Of a DNA stretch of 64,000 nucleotides, positions 1 to 10,192 are shown piece by piece. The notes under the pieces are model-generated. The model worked only from the letters and a program-made list of their open reading frames with translations, was not told where the DNA came from and made no database searches. Within the stretch, counting starts at the first letter, position 1. Every line of letters begins with the position of its first letter. The position numbers and the translations under genes were made by a program. Origin of the DNA: Mesodorylaimus sp. YZB2_4 (Eukaryota; Nematoda; Enoplea; Dorylaimida; Dorylaimidae); assembly GCA_030248295.1 (NCBI GenBank), contig JASANH010000800.1, forward strand, positions 1 to 64,000, in the 5' to 3' direction.

Positions 1-325
1 CAGCAACATTTCTTCCAGCAAAGCAAAGCACCAGTTACAGTTCGTGAGCACACTCAGATTCATATCCGTGAGAATAACAACGGCCAGCTTATCCCAAGCA
101 CATATCAACAAAGCATAAATAAGACAAGATAGTTGAGAAAAGCTCAAAGTTTTTTCTGAAATCAAAAGTCGGAATGAGTCCTCGATTTATGGATATTTCT
201 TAACACCTGACTTTGGGAAGACAGAAATTGGATTGACTTGCAGACTTTTAAAAAACCGTCTAGCATACTGGGCATTCTGGAACAATGATTTGGTGGCTGG
301 CTCCTTGCATTAGTGCTTTTGAAAA
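1..325. other. Flank of the Helitron ORF
   Basis: The 3' flank of the minus-strand Helitron gene. No ORF is present. A Helitron 3' terminus (hairpin plus CTRR, or a Helentron-like end) could lie here, but none was recognised with confidence. Confidence 0.4.
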
Positions 326-3300
326 TTAGAGAATACTGACATGGAGACCTGCTGGAATTTCGGACGTTTTTTCTAACAGCATGAGGTACACATTTTTCAA
401 ATCGTATGGGAAATCATCATACTGCAAATTGTGATCATCGCAAAGGACCCATCCACGTTCAGTTCGAACCAAAGCCTTGTAATGGCCAGAAATCATGGCT
501 GCACCAAAATGGAAAACCAAAGCTGTGGCTTTGAACTTAGCGTTTCCAATCTCAATTTCATCTGGATCGCAACCAGGAATACCACGATTGTCAAACCCCC
601 TTTCCGTGTGGCGCGTCACGTGAATCAGAAGCTGATCAGGCGGATGACCCAGATCGAACGAACACTTTACAGACTGTTCATGGCAAACATGGCAAGGAAC
701 AGTTTCGTCAGACCCCCATACCCGTAATTGCTCTTGGAAGGTACGACCTGAGCGTGGGTCAAACACCAAGAAAAAAGACGATTCGATTTGATCGCCTAAG
801 TGATTCTGGCTGCATCCAGCAGTCATGCATCGACGTCGATAAGTAAATCGAAACAAGTCTTCCAGCATTACCCTCTGCAGAATTTTTTCAACAAATTCTC
901 TGGCGCATTGTTGACCAGTAAGAAAGGGCACACCTAAGCTTTTCCGAACCGACGTCGCACTTAATGCCCTCACATGCGTGCCAGCCTTCCTCTGTTCGTA
1001 CGCGAAATAGAGATCTTGCAAAGCCGGAAGAGCGCCTCCAAACGAATCTTGCTGCAAAAATTCGGTGAAGCGAGGTGAAGCAAACAAGAAATGTATCGAA
1101 CTATTCGCATAACAAGAAGAGCCAGGATTAGTCATTGCTGCCCACTGTGGTTTCATCGTCATCCGCACACATGGAAAAGCAAGTCCCATATCAAAATTAG
1201 ATGATTTCTCTCCCATGATCTTTTCGCCAGGCTCCCCCTCGACTCTTGGAACTATGCGCTCTTTATTTCGCCCCTTCATTTTTCGAGCCCCCTTGCTCTG
1301 ATCATACATAGCCGGAGACGGGTCTGTGCCAGCACCTGAGAATTCATACCATCTCCTATCCTTTCGAGTGCCTAATCTTACAACTGAAAATTCCACCTGT
1401 GGCAAATTCGGAGCAAAGGAAGAACGCAATCGATTGATTTCGTCGATGCACAGCTTGCTGCACTTGGCCCATTTGGGATCAAAATTGATCAAATGTAAAC
1501 CGTTGAGCGATCTCACTCGAGACATTCCAACATACATCATGCTACTCTGAAAAAGGCTATTGCCAGCATCCAGAAGCACGTTCGATAAGCTAACACCTTG
1601 AGATTTGTGGATGGTCATGCTGTACGCCAGGGTCACGGGAATCTGATGCAAGAATACGACGATACGAGAATTCAAGTTGAAGGAAACTGTAAATCGAGGG
1701 ACTATGCGAGCTTCAGTTGCATTATCGAAAAGGACCCTAACGCCCATCACGACCTTTTTATCCCAGACAAATTCTTGCACTGTTCCAATAGCACCATTCA
1801 CAAGCCCCGCTCTAACATCAATATTTCTCCGAAGCATCACCCGAGCCCCAATGGCCAAGTCAAGAACCATCTCGACGCCCGCAGTCGTGCTCACTTTTTT
1901 CGAACGACTGCGCAGCTGTGCCCGAGCTCTTACCAACTCTGCTTTTGTGTGATGGCCATGGATCCTATCGATGGCTGGCACCTGCACTACCTCCTTGTTT
2001 TCTTTCGCTAGAATGTAGGAGTTGAACTCCATGACCATCTTAGTGGTCGGCAAAAGACACACTGCCCCCGAATCCTTGGAACGAATTTTCATATACTCAT
2101 TGGCTAATGAGCCAATCAATGGCTGTTCCTTGGCGGACTTCAAGATGATGCAACGCGATTCGAGTAGTGCAACATCATTATCCGTCACAAAGCCGTAGCG
2201 AAGTCTCTCCAACACGGCAGCATATACTCGATCATCCTTCTGTCTCATGTTCTCCATCAACTCATCGTAAAGATCGAAATCGCGCTGCCAAATATTGTTG
2301 CTGCCTACGCCAAGGTTTCTGGCAACTATAACATCGCTCGGAATAGCTTCAAAAACATATTGCGCATTGACTGGCTTCAATTGAGCGAAATCGCCCATGG
2401 CCAGAACACTAACGCCTCCAAACGGTGCATGGCCGCCCAAGATTTCCTGCAGTCGCTTGCTGATATATAGGAGCAGAAGATTCGAGACCATGCTTAGCTC
2501 GTCAATGATCAACAGCTTCAAGTTATGCAGCGCCCCAGCTAGCTTCGCCCGCTCATCTGCATTTAATTTAAACCAAGGACCAGTCGTGCCGTGCTGCACA
2601 GGCAGCTTGAACAAGCGATGCAAAGTAATCCCACCAACATTGAATGCTGCTAACCCAGTAGGAGCTGAAATCGCAACAGTTGGTGAGTCAGCTTCAAAGA
2701 AGAATTTCTGAACAAATTTTTTTATGGCGTGAATTAAAAAACTTTTCCCTGTTCCTCCAGCACCGGTCACAAACATTCGAAAAGGCCCAGAGTCTTTAGT
2801 GGATATGCGGCTTGTTACGGTTTTAAAAACTCTGCGCTGGCCAGCGTTCATTTTTTCGAAGTCTTCTTCCCAAGAACTCATACTTGCGTCGGCTCCCATA
2901 GCAGTAGTCAACTCTTCGACTGCATTCTCGATATGAGCCGGCATGCCTATCGCCTCAGGATCAAAAACTTCCTGCGAATCAGGGTTCTCCCCCGCTTTAC
3001 GTATTTCTTCTTCTTGCGCAGCAAACTCTGCCACCTGCGCTTGCAACTTCTGATGATACTCTAACATGCGCAGATTAGTCGTCAATTCCTTTTCGAAAAT
3101 GGAACTGCAATTGCCAGTGACATCCAACAACTCCTCAGCCTCGCAACGAAATGGCTTGAACATCAACAGCAAGCTGTAACGATAAGCCTCGACCTCCTCT
3201 GGTCTCTTGAACACAGGATGGCTGACTAAAATTGGTTCATTGCGCAACTTTACCCCTCCACTACCTTTCACAAAACGCAAATCCCGCTCCTGGCTGACCT

Positions 3301-6300
3301 CGGGCGTATTAACCTTTTTATACATCCTCATAAAGTCGTACAGGCACATTTCTTCTAGCATCTTGGGCCTATTTGGATAATGGTCATCAATCCAATTCGG
3401 CTCGTATTTTTCTTTTGATGTCGGATTTTCCGCCTGCATTTGTTTCAGCTTCGACCACGATTTCATACACACTGTGCGGGAAGAAGGCGCACGCGCATTG
3501 ATGTATACCGTTTCTCTCGACTTCCCGTATAAAGGCTGACCGCGCAACCTGTCAACAGCTTCGATGATTCCACACTCGCGGTTTCGCAGCTTGGCAAAAC
3601 CATAAGCATAAAGCTGTTTTGAAACGGATTCGTTCTTATCAATGCTTTCCCAGAGCTCGGTAGCTCCTTTCTCTCCTTTTGTAACATACCCACACGTGTA
3701 ATTTGCCAGGGCTGTTGTCGACTCACCAACAAATGACACATCGGTATTAGCGCGCCATCCCAAAAGAATGATTTCATTGTAATCATTCACCCTACGCTCA
3801 CTTTCTGATCGTGGTAAATCATAAAAACGTTTTTCAAATTTCCCTTGTCGACGCTTTCCCAAAACTTGAAGTGGATCTCGAAAATGCAAATCGTCGCGAG
3901 CAGGGCGTGGAAAACCAAAACGACATTTTTTGATAAAACCTGAAGATTCAGGTACTCCCGAGTCATCCAGATCCCCTCGATTATTCTGTCCTCGCCTTTT
4001 CGAGAGCTTAATAGTTTTCAGGCAGTAAGAATTGCAGCGATGCATCTGATAGCTTTCCACCAATTTGTGCAAAATTGGCTCCTTCTGAGCATTCGGCAAA
4101 CGACATGTGACATGCTTATTTATGAAGTCCTTTACAACGTCGTCAGAATCAACTCCAGCACGCGGAGCATCCTTCACCCACAGCAACGTGTGGTAATGAA
4201 TATGCCCCCTGCACTGGTACTCTACCCGCCAGAAATAGTCCAATACCAAACCCAAGGGAGGAGACTCCTTGCTTAAAATTGCCTCATTAAAAAAAGAAAC
4301 GAAACGATGATGAAAATGATCTTGCGTCATTACCGGATCAATGGCAGTCAGGGTCGAAGTGCGCACAGTGTCGATATTAGGCAAATCCGAGTTCATTACC
4401 CTGAGCACCTGCGACATATCCTCCCAGTCAAACTCCGCGGCACTCAACGTATGAAACCAGGTAGGAGGCCCGAGCTCACGAATCATGCACAACACTTTCA
4501 TCTTCACCTGCTTCCAATATTCCGGACTGCCACGCATGTTTCGGAAAACTGTGGTCAGACAATGCTCTAATTGTCTATTTCCATCGCTAACCATCTGCAC
4601 AAACTCATCGATGCTCAAATTGTCAAATCGTTTCGTATTTCGCAAGGTTTGGTAAATACTAGCCGACATAGCACGCAATTCGTAGTCCCAGAGTAAATGA
4701 AATATGTATTGATGGTCACGCCTGAACCTAGGATCTTTATGCATGAGGCGATTTTTTGCAAATGCGCTTGGTTTTACTTTCTGCGGCCTAAAAGCTGCCT
4801 GTCCGAAACGGCCTGTTGGATAGAGTCCAGGGAAGCAAGCCAAATCGAGTTCCGGATGACGATTGTCAACCTTTTCCTCTTCGATGCGCATCATTTGGAA
4901 CATTTGCAGGTTCGATTCCTGCGGCATATCACGATCTAATGGACGGATGGTGTACGAGTCCAAAATCCTGGCCCGTTCGTCCGTGTCGAGCTGTCGTAAC
5001 ATTGGCTTCCCAACGGCCTTGGGAAAGGCACCCCTTTGCGCCAGTTGCTGACAAGCTTCCTGCACATCAGCAGCATCGACGTTTTCCTTAGCTTCCTCGT
5101 CCATATTGCTGCAAGAGCTTATTAGCTCTTCAATACTCAGAATCCATCTGTGCAAGTCTATGTCTTTGTACAGTGGATTGCTCGCTTTTAGCCATTGCAT
5201 AGCTTCCTTGACTTTGTCAAGCCGAATCACTGACTGCCAGATCTCCCTGTTTTTGGTTGGCACACTATTCAATAAAATGTGCAAACCAGGAGCTTTGTCT
5301 GAAGCTTCAGACAATTGCTTGATCGTCTCAGTCAAAGGCAGTGGATAATAAAGAACCTGACCCTTCACGGCCTTTAGCCGATCAGACGGGGGAACTTTGG
5401 ACCCAACTGACCCTAAACGACAGACAACCTGGAAGCACTTCCCCAGTTGAAGACACAACTTTTCAAATTCGTTCAGATCTAAAATTTCAGGTGGAACTTC
5501 GTCCACTGCCAGATTATTAAAAATCGATAAAGGCGAAAACTCGACTCCAGTTTTTATAAATTTATAGCAAACGTTGCAAACAAAGAAGCTCGAGTCATCC
5601 TTATCTGGTCGTAATGCAATCACACGCTCGTATAGTCTAGCCCACAGCTCATTCCATGGTGGGCCATGCCTATTCCGACCACCAACATGCAACGTTGGCG
5701 TCGTATCCTTTAAACGACGCAACTTGGGCATTCGTTCCCTTTTCTGACTCACGAAAACCTCTTTCACTGTTTTCCGATAATGCACAGTATGACATGACGC
5801 GCACACACAGTCTGGTTTTTCAAAAAAAGCCTTCTCCAAAGCTTTTGTATAAGGCAGAGCTGGAAATACTTCCTCAGCTGTCAAGACGGGATCGGCCCGA
5901 TGGACGTGCGTTTCACCTGCCGTATTTGGTCCACCAGAAGAGGAACCTGCTTTTACTAACGCTTCCAAAGCCTCGATATCACTCGAAATCAAAGCTTCAT
6001 CAAATTTTTGTAATTTTCTGTCAGTCGCGATAAGCCGATAAATCAACTGAACTAACAAATGCATGCGCTTAAAATGCACACCTAATTGACGAAGAAACAA
6101 AAGCTGGCTTTTGCAATTGCTAGGCAAGCAGGAAGAAGAATGGCCTAGCTTATCTCGCTGAACGATTAATGGAAATGATTCGCGTAGCTCATTTTCTGGC
6201 CAGCCTTTAGCAGTCGCTGGATCTTCTGGATAACGCAATATAGCTGAACGACAACCTCTCAAATTAGAGCATGAATCAATGCCCGAAATAACACGCCTGA

Positions 6301-7618
6301 TTTGCGAAACATTTGCAAAGAGCTTCAAAACCTCAGTCAATTTTCTGCCGCCATTTTCTGGATAATGGCAATGGGCATCACAGGGCCAGGTGTCCCTGTC
6401 ATGTTCTGGATGACGATCATCAGCGCCCAAAGAGATGACCGGGCAACGCAACGTTCTCGATGAATCCCTAAAGGCTACTTTTTTTCGGACAAGAAACATT
6501 TTCCTTTGCATTTTCGTTTTACTGATTTTACGAGTCAGTCGACATCGATTGCCTAAATCGGGATACCTGGCGTGCATTTTGGCGATTTGGGCGACTGCCT
6601 TTGCTCTCAGCCGAGCATATCGATATGGCCTGCTCTCGACCCTTGACACCACAGTCGTCGGTGGTTTGTAAGCGAACTCATAAAAATACGGTTCGCGTGT
6701 TCGCGCATGCCCACTTTCCCCGCAAAGCTCAGCCAAAGAGCAATCTGGATTTGAATCAAGTATCCCCAAAATTTCTTCAGAAACCTCTTTCAATTTTGAT
6801 GCCTGATCTTTTAAAGCAGCTGCGCACTGATTCCTCTTATTTACAACGCGCTGAACTAGCTGTTGAGCATCCGTCACAGATTTACTTATGCCCGCTTTTC
6901 GGTATGCCATCGAGACATTACGAACCATTCTCTGTTGGGAAACAATTCTACCAGTTCTCAAAAACCCCCGATTCCTGACATAGGCATATTCGCGGCTTGG
7001 AATCAAATAAAGAAACCTACGCTGCCGATTTATTTGCCTGGCGACCTCACTACTTATTTCCACGTGGCAACGTTTCTTCCTTCTATGTCGTTTTGAGGCA
7101 GCAGCAACAACTTCGGGATTTGCCAAAGCATATTTTTTGCTCGCTTTTGCACCAATTTCTGGGTGTCGCTGACGGTACCTCTCTCGCGCCGCTTTTCCAA
7201 CATCGGGCTTAGCACTACTATACCTTTTTCGGGCCTGCTTTCCAACTAGGGGATTTGATCGATTGTATTTTCCCCGCGCTTTCCTTCCCACCTCAGGATT
7301 CAAATCACTGTACTTTTCCCGCGCCTTTTCTCCTACTTCAGGATTCAATCGATTGTATTTTTCCCGCGCTCTCCTTCCCACCTCGGGATTCAAATCACTG
7401 TACTTTTCCCGCGCCTTTTCTCCTACTTCAGGATTCAATCGATTGTATTTCTCACGCGCCTTTTCTCTTACTTCAGGATTCAATCGATTGTATTTTTCCC
7501 GCGCTCTCCTTCCCACCTCGGGATTCAAATCACTGTACTTTTCCCGCGCCTTTTCTCCTACTTCAGGATTCAATCGATTGTATTTTTCCCGCGCTCTCCT
7601 TCCCACCTCGGGATTCAA
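326..7618 (-). CDS. Helitron-type Rep/PIF1 helicase fused to a ubiquitin-specific protease domain
   Basis: A 2430-residue ORF. Residues 1-180 are basic 15-residue repeats of NPEVGEKAREKYNRL type. Cysteine pairs near residues 603 (CVCASC) and 677 (CNVC) look like the zinc-binding part of Helitron Rep proteins. The region at about 900-1050 resembles the Helitron N-like domain. An HUH nuclease motif (CRGHIHYHTLLWV) lies near residue 1135, with paired tyrosines (YTCGYVTKGEKG) near 1306. A PIF1-type SF1 helicase follows: Walker A GAGGTGKS near 1618, Walker B IIDELS near 1700, GDFAQLKP near 1743 and TIHKSQG near 2003. The C-terminus is a USP protease: Cys box NPGSSCYANSSIHFL (Cys about 2169), zinc-finger cysteines (CMTAGC, CHVC) and His box SGHYKAL (His about 2377) followed by DD. 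HUH nuclease plus helicase is the rolling-circle transposition machinery. OTU protease fusions are known in Helentrons; a USP is unusual. Catalytic residues look intact. Element termini were not identified. The true N-terminus probably lies upstream but is frame-broken. Confidence 0.9.
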   Translation of the reverse strand: MNPEVGRRAREKYNRLNPEVGEKAREKYSDLNPEVGRRAREKYNRLNPEVREKAREKYNRLNPEVGEKAREKYSDLNPEVGRRAREKYNRLNPEVGEKAREKYSDLNPEVGRKARGKYNRSNPLVGKQARKRYSSAKPDVGKAARERYRQRHPEIGAKASKKYALANPEVVAAASKRHRRKKRCHVEISSEVARQINRQRRFLYLIPSREYAYVRNRGFLRTGRIVSQQRMVRNVSMAYRKAGISKSVTDAQQLVQRVVNKRNQCAAALKDQASKLKEVSEEILGILDSNPDCSLAELCGESGHARTREPYFYEFAYKPPTTVVSRVESRPYRYARLRAKAVAQIAKMHARYPDLGNRCRLTRKISKTKMQRKMFLVRKKVAFRDSSRTLRCPVISLGADDRHPEHDRDTWPCDAHCHYPENGGRKLTEVLKLFANVSQIRRVISGIDSCSNLRGCRSAILRYPEDPATAKGWPENELRESFPLIVQRDKLGHSSSCLPSNCKSQLLFLRQLGVHFKRMHLLVQLIYRLIATDRKLQKFDEALISSDIEALEALVKAGSSSGGPNTAGETHVHRADPVLTAEEVFPALPYTKALEKAFFEKPDCVCASCHTVHYRKTVKEVFVSQKRERMPKLRRLKDTTPTLHVGGRNRHGPPWNELWARLYERVIALRPDKDDSSFFVCNVCYKFIKTGVEFSPLSIFNNLAVDEVPPEILDLNEFEKLCLQLGKCFQVVCRLGSVGSKVPPSDRLKAVKGQVLYYPLPLTETIKQLSEASDKAPGLHILLNSVPTKNREIWQSVIRLDKVKEAMQWLKASNPLYKDIDLHRWILSIEELISSCSNMDEEAKENVDAADVQEACQQLAQRGAFPKAVGKPMLRQLDTDERARILDSYTIRPLDRDMPQESNLQMFQMMRIEEEKVDNRHPELDLACFPGLYPTGRFGQAAFRPQKVKPSAFAKNRLMHKDPRFRRDHQYIFHLLWDYELRAMSASIYQTLRNTKRFDNLSIDEFVQMVSDGNRQLEHCLTTVFRNMRGSPEYWKQVKMKVLCMIRELGPPTWFHTLSAAEFDWEDMSQVLRVMNSDLPNIDTVRTSTLTAIDPVMTQDHFHHRFVSFFNEAILSKESPPLGLVLDYFWRVEYQCRGHIHYHTLLWVKDAPRAGVDSDDVVKDFINKHVTCRLPNAQKEPILHKLVESYQMHRCNSYCLKTIKLSKRRGQNNRGDLDDSGVPESSGFIKKCRFGFPRPARDDLHFRDPLQVLGKRRQGKFEKRFYDLPRSESERRVNDYNEIILLGWRANTDVSFVGESTTALANYTCGYVTKGEKGATELWESIDKNESVSKQLYAYGFAKLRNRECGIIEAVDRLRGQPLYGKSRETVYINARAPSSRTVCMKSWSKLKQMQAENPTSKEKYEPNWIDDHYPNRPKMLEEMCLYDFMRMYKKVNTPEVSQERDLRFVKGSGGVKLRNEPILVSHPVFKRPEEVEAYRYSLLLMFKPFRCEAEELLDVTGNCSSIFEKELTTNLRMLEYHQKLQAQVAEFAAQEEEIRKAGENPDSQEVFDPEAIGMPAHIENAVEELTTAMGADASMSSWEEDFEKMNAGQRRVFKTVTSRISTKDSGPFRMFVTGAGGTGKSFLIHAIKKFVQKFFFEADSPTVAISAPTGLAAFNVGGITLHRLFKLPVQHGTTGPWFKLNADERAKLAGALHNLKLLIIDELSMVSNLLLLYISKRLQEILGGHAPFGGVSVLAMGDFAQLKPVNAQYVFEAIPSDVIVARNLGVGSNNIWQRDFDLYDELMENMRQKDDRVYAAVLERLRYGFVTDNDVALLESRCIILKSAKEQPLIGSLANEYMKIRSKDSGAVCLLPTTKMVMEFNSYILAKENKEVVQVPAIDRIHGHHTKAELVRARAQLRSRSKKVSTTAGVEMVLDLAIGARVMLRRNIDVRAGLVNGAIGTVQEFVWDKKVVMGVRVLFDNATEARIVPRFTVSFNLNSRIVVFLHQIPVTLAYSMTIHKSQGVSLSNVLLDAGNSLFQSSMMYVGMSRVRSLNGLHLINFDPKWAKCSKLCIDEINRLRSSFAPNLPQVEFSVVRLGTRKDRRWYEFSGAGTDPSPAMYDQSKGARKMKGRNKERIVPRVEGEPGEKIMGEKSSNFDMGLAFPCVRMTMKPQWAAMTNPGSSCYANSSIHFLFASPRFTEFLQQDSFGGALPALQDLYFAYEQRKAGTHVRALSATSVRKSLGVPFLTGQQCAREFVEKILQRVMLEDLFRFTYRRRCMTAGCSQNHLGDQIESSFFLVFDPRSGRTFQEQLRVWGSDETVPCHVCHEQSVKCSFDLGHPPDQLLIHVTRHTERGFDNRGIPGCDPDEIEIGNAKFKATALVFHFGAAMISGHYKALVRTERGWVLCDDHNLQYDDFPYDLKNVYLMLLEKTSEIPAGLHVSIL

Positions 7619-8165
7619 ATCACTGTACTTTTCCCGCGCCTTTTCTTCTTTTCTCTTGTACTTCAGGATTCAATCGATTGTATTTTTCCCGCGCTCTCCT
7701 ATCCACCTCGGGATTCAAATCACTGTACTTCTCCCGCGCCTTTTCTCCTACTTCAGGATTCAATCGATTGTATTTCTCACGCGCCTTTTCTCTTACTTCA
7801 GGATTCAATCGATTGTATTTTTCCCGCGCTCTCCTTCCCACCTCGGGATTCAAATCACTGTACTTTTCCCGCGCCTTTTCTCCTACTTCAGGATTCAATC
7901 GATTGTATTTTTCCCGCGCCTTTTCTCCTACTTCAGGATTCAATCGATTGTATTTTTCCCGCGCTCTCCTTCCCACCTCGGGATTCAAATCACTGTACTT
8001 TTCCCGCGCCTTTTCTCCTACTTCAGGATTCAATCGATTGTATTTCTCACGCGCCTCCTTCCCCTCGTTCTCCTTTTTCTCCTACTTCAGGATTCAATCG
8101 ATTGTATTTCTCACGCGCCTTTTCCCCAACTTCAGGATTCAATCGATTGTATTTTTCCCGGGCTT
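7255..8165 (-). repeat. 45-bp coding minisatellite (NPEV repeat), about 20 copies
   Basis: About twenty tandem 45-bp units, each coding a 15-residue basic, probably helical peptide on the minus strand. Two unit types recur, ending KYNRL or KYSDL, often alternating, which gives a 90-bp higher-order period. Neighbouring copies are nearly identical at the DNA level, which suggests recent expansion. The copies at the 7120-7255 end are much more diverged. Confidence 0.9.
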
Positions 8166-8427
8166 TTATCCCTACTTGGGAATTTGATCTGTCGTAATTC
8201 TGACGTGATTGTGCTCTGCTGGCGCTCTCAGAATAAAATTGACGTGATCTTTGGCCTGTTTCTGAGTTTTCATACCTTTTACGTGCCTTTTTCAAAGCTG
8301 ATGCGTTTGCTTTAGCAAATCGCCTCTTTGACTCCCGTTCTTTAGAAACATCGCGATCACAAGAGGCTTTACGCCTTTCATCGTAAGCTTTCCTAGCCGA
8401 CTTTTTTCGCCTTTGCTTAGAAACCAT
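7620..8427 (-). pseudogene. Frame-broken N-terminal extension of the Helitron ORF
   Basis: Two ORFs lie immediately upstream of the Helitron Rep/helicase ORF. The first, 8427 to 8047, starts with a lysine/arginine-rich segment (MVSKQRRKKSARKAYDERRK) and enters the same NPEV repeat; it stops after a 19-nt pyrimidine-rich insertion near 8055-8080. The second, 8033 to 7620, is pure repeat and stops after a 10-nt insertion near 7645-7665. Both insertions break the frame inside the repeat array, so the element probably once encoded one longer protein starting near 8427. The downstream ORF can still start at an internal methionine at the head of a repeat (7618). The alternative is that this allele uses two separate ORFs or contains assembly errors in the repeats. 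Confidence 0.6.
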
Positions 8428-9011
8428 CTTTAAGCCCCAAAACCTGTTCCTCCCACACCTCTGATCAGCAAAGCATTACCAAGACCAAGAGCAACTCTCA
8501 ATCTCAAAAAAGTATTTGAACAAGTACTGACCAGCTTTAATGTAAATCCAATTTCAGTCGCTCCAGTCAATATCGAGAACCAATTCGTGATGCACGCCAA
8601 TACCAAAAAGAACAACTCTTCGTAATAAGGGAGTGTGATTGACCAAAACCTACACCACGCGCACCCGTAACTTCACTACACACACTCAAAAATGACCCGC
8701 CCACTAAACTCGTAGGCGCCTAAATCGCCACGCACCTGTGGTAAGGAAACAAAGAAAGTGAGGTAGGCTGCCTGCTCGGCCAGTGTGTATACTTCACACG
8801 CAAAGTAGCAATCGTATACTGTAAGTACCTAAGTACAATAGGTTAGCCTTTTTCATTCCTCATTAATGGATATATATACGGATTAGTTACACTGGATTCA
8901 GCCCCTTTCCAATATTGACAAAAAATTTATCGATGGTAATAGGCTATGAGAAGGTGATGGGGTGACTAGTTAGGGAGGAAGCTAGCACTGAAGAAATCAC
9001 TAATGGTTTGA
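8428..9011. other. 5' flank of the Helitron, no gene seen
   Basis: Upstream region of the Helitron coding sequence with no convincing ORF or RNA gene. Its promoter and left terminus may be here but cannot be placed. Confidence 0.4.
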
Positions 9012-10192
9012 GAGATCGCTTAGTTCATTATATGATCATCATCTGTCACATACCGGATGATCAGTCAGCGACCGGGAGATAGGTAAACGATCGCGTGATT
9101 GAGTGATCGGTCATCGATCATATGGCCGGTCGTCGATTGGGTTATCGGTCATCGATCAGGTGATTGGTCACGGATTAGGGGATCGGCCATCGATCTTGTG
9201 ATTAGTTAGCGATCGAATGATCATTTTATCGATCAATTGATCGGTCATCGATTGGGTGATCAGTCATCTATTAGATGATCGGTCATCTATTAGATGATCG
9301 GTCATCGATTGGGTAATCGGTCATCGATCAGGTGATCGATCACGGATTAGGAGATCGGCCATCGATCGGGAGATTGGGTGATCCACTATCGATCGGGAGA
9401 TTGGGTGATCCGCCATCGATCGGGAGATTGAATGATCGGTCATCGATTGGGTGATCGGTCATCGATTGGGTGATCGGTCATCGATTGGGTGATCGGTCAT
9501 CGATCAGGTGATCGACCACGGATTAGGAGATCGGCCATCGATCGGGAGATTGGATGATTGGTCATCGATTGGGTGATCGGTCATCGATCAGGTGATCGAT
9601 CACGGATTAGGAGATCGGCCATCGATCGGGAGATTGGGTGATCCACTATCGATCGGGAGATTGGGTGATCCGCCATCGGCTGGGTGATTTTAAGCAAGGC
9701 GTCTCCTCCCTTGCATCGGCCATTGATTGGGAGATCGGCTAGTGGACGAATGATCAGTCATCGATAGGTAATCGGTCATCGATCCAGAGATCAGCCATCG
9801 ATCGAATGATCAATCATTGATCGAAGCTCGGTCATCGATCAGAATATCGGTCATCGATCGGGTGATTGGTTAGCGATCCAATTATCATTTCATCGATCTG
9901 GTGGTCAGTTAGAGGTCGAATGATCAGTCATCGATACGGTGATCGATCATCAGTCGAATGATTGGTCATCAGTTGGGAGATCGCTTAGTAGTCAGGTGAC
10001 CGGCTAGTGGTCGAATGGTCAGTCATCGATAGGTAATCAATCATCGACCGTGTGATTGGGTGATCGGCCATCGCTAGGGTGATCGGTCATTGATCGGGTG
10101 GTCAGTTAGCGATCGAATGGTCAATCGTCCATCAGGTGATCTGCCCGCGGCCTTACGATCGATTCATGATCGAGTGATCAGTCGAGTGACAT
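9012..10192. repeat. GATC-rich satellite, about 19-bp degenerate unit
   Basis: About 1.2 kb of degenerate tandem repeats with a basic unit near GATCGGTCATCGATTGGGT. Larger blocks are visibly duplicated, for example those containing CACGGATTAGGAGATCGGCC around 9345, 9515 and 9605. The palindromes GATC and ATCGAT recur every 9-19 bp. The array is interrupted near 9687-9713 by a non-repeat segment that matches the Helitron ORF. No coding potential is seen. Confidence 0.92.

Noticed and set aside
7255..8315. Two long plus-strand ORFs rich in Phe, Arg and Ser across the repeat array
   Set aside because: They are antisense readings of the 45-bp Helitron coding repeat; any repeat with a period divisible by three stays open in several frames.
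9012..10192. CRISPR-like array
   Set aside because: The host is a eukaryote and the units are contiguous degenerate repeats without unique spacers.
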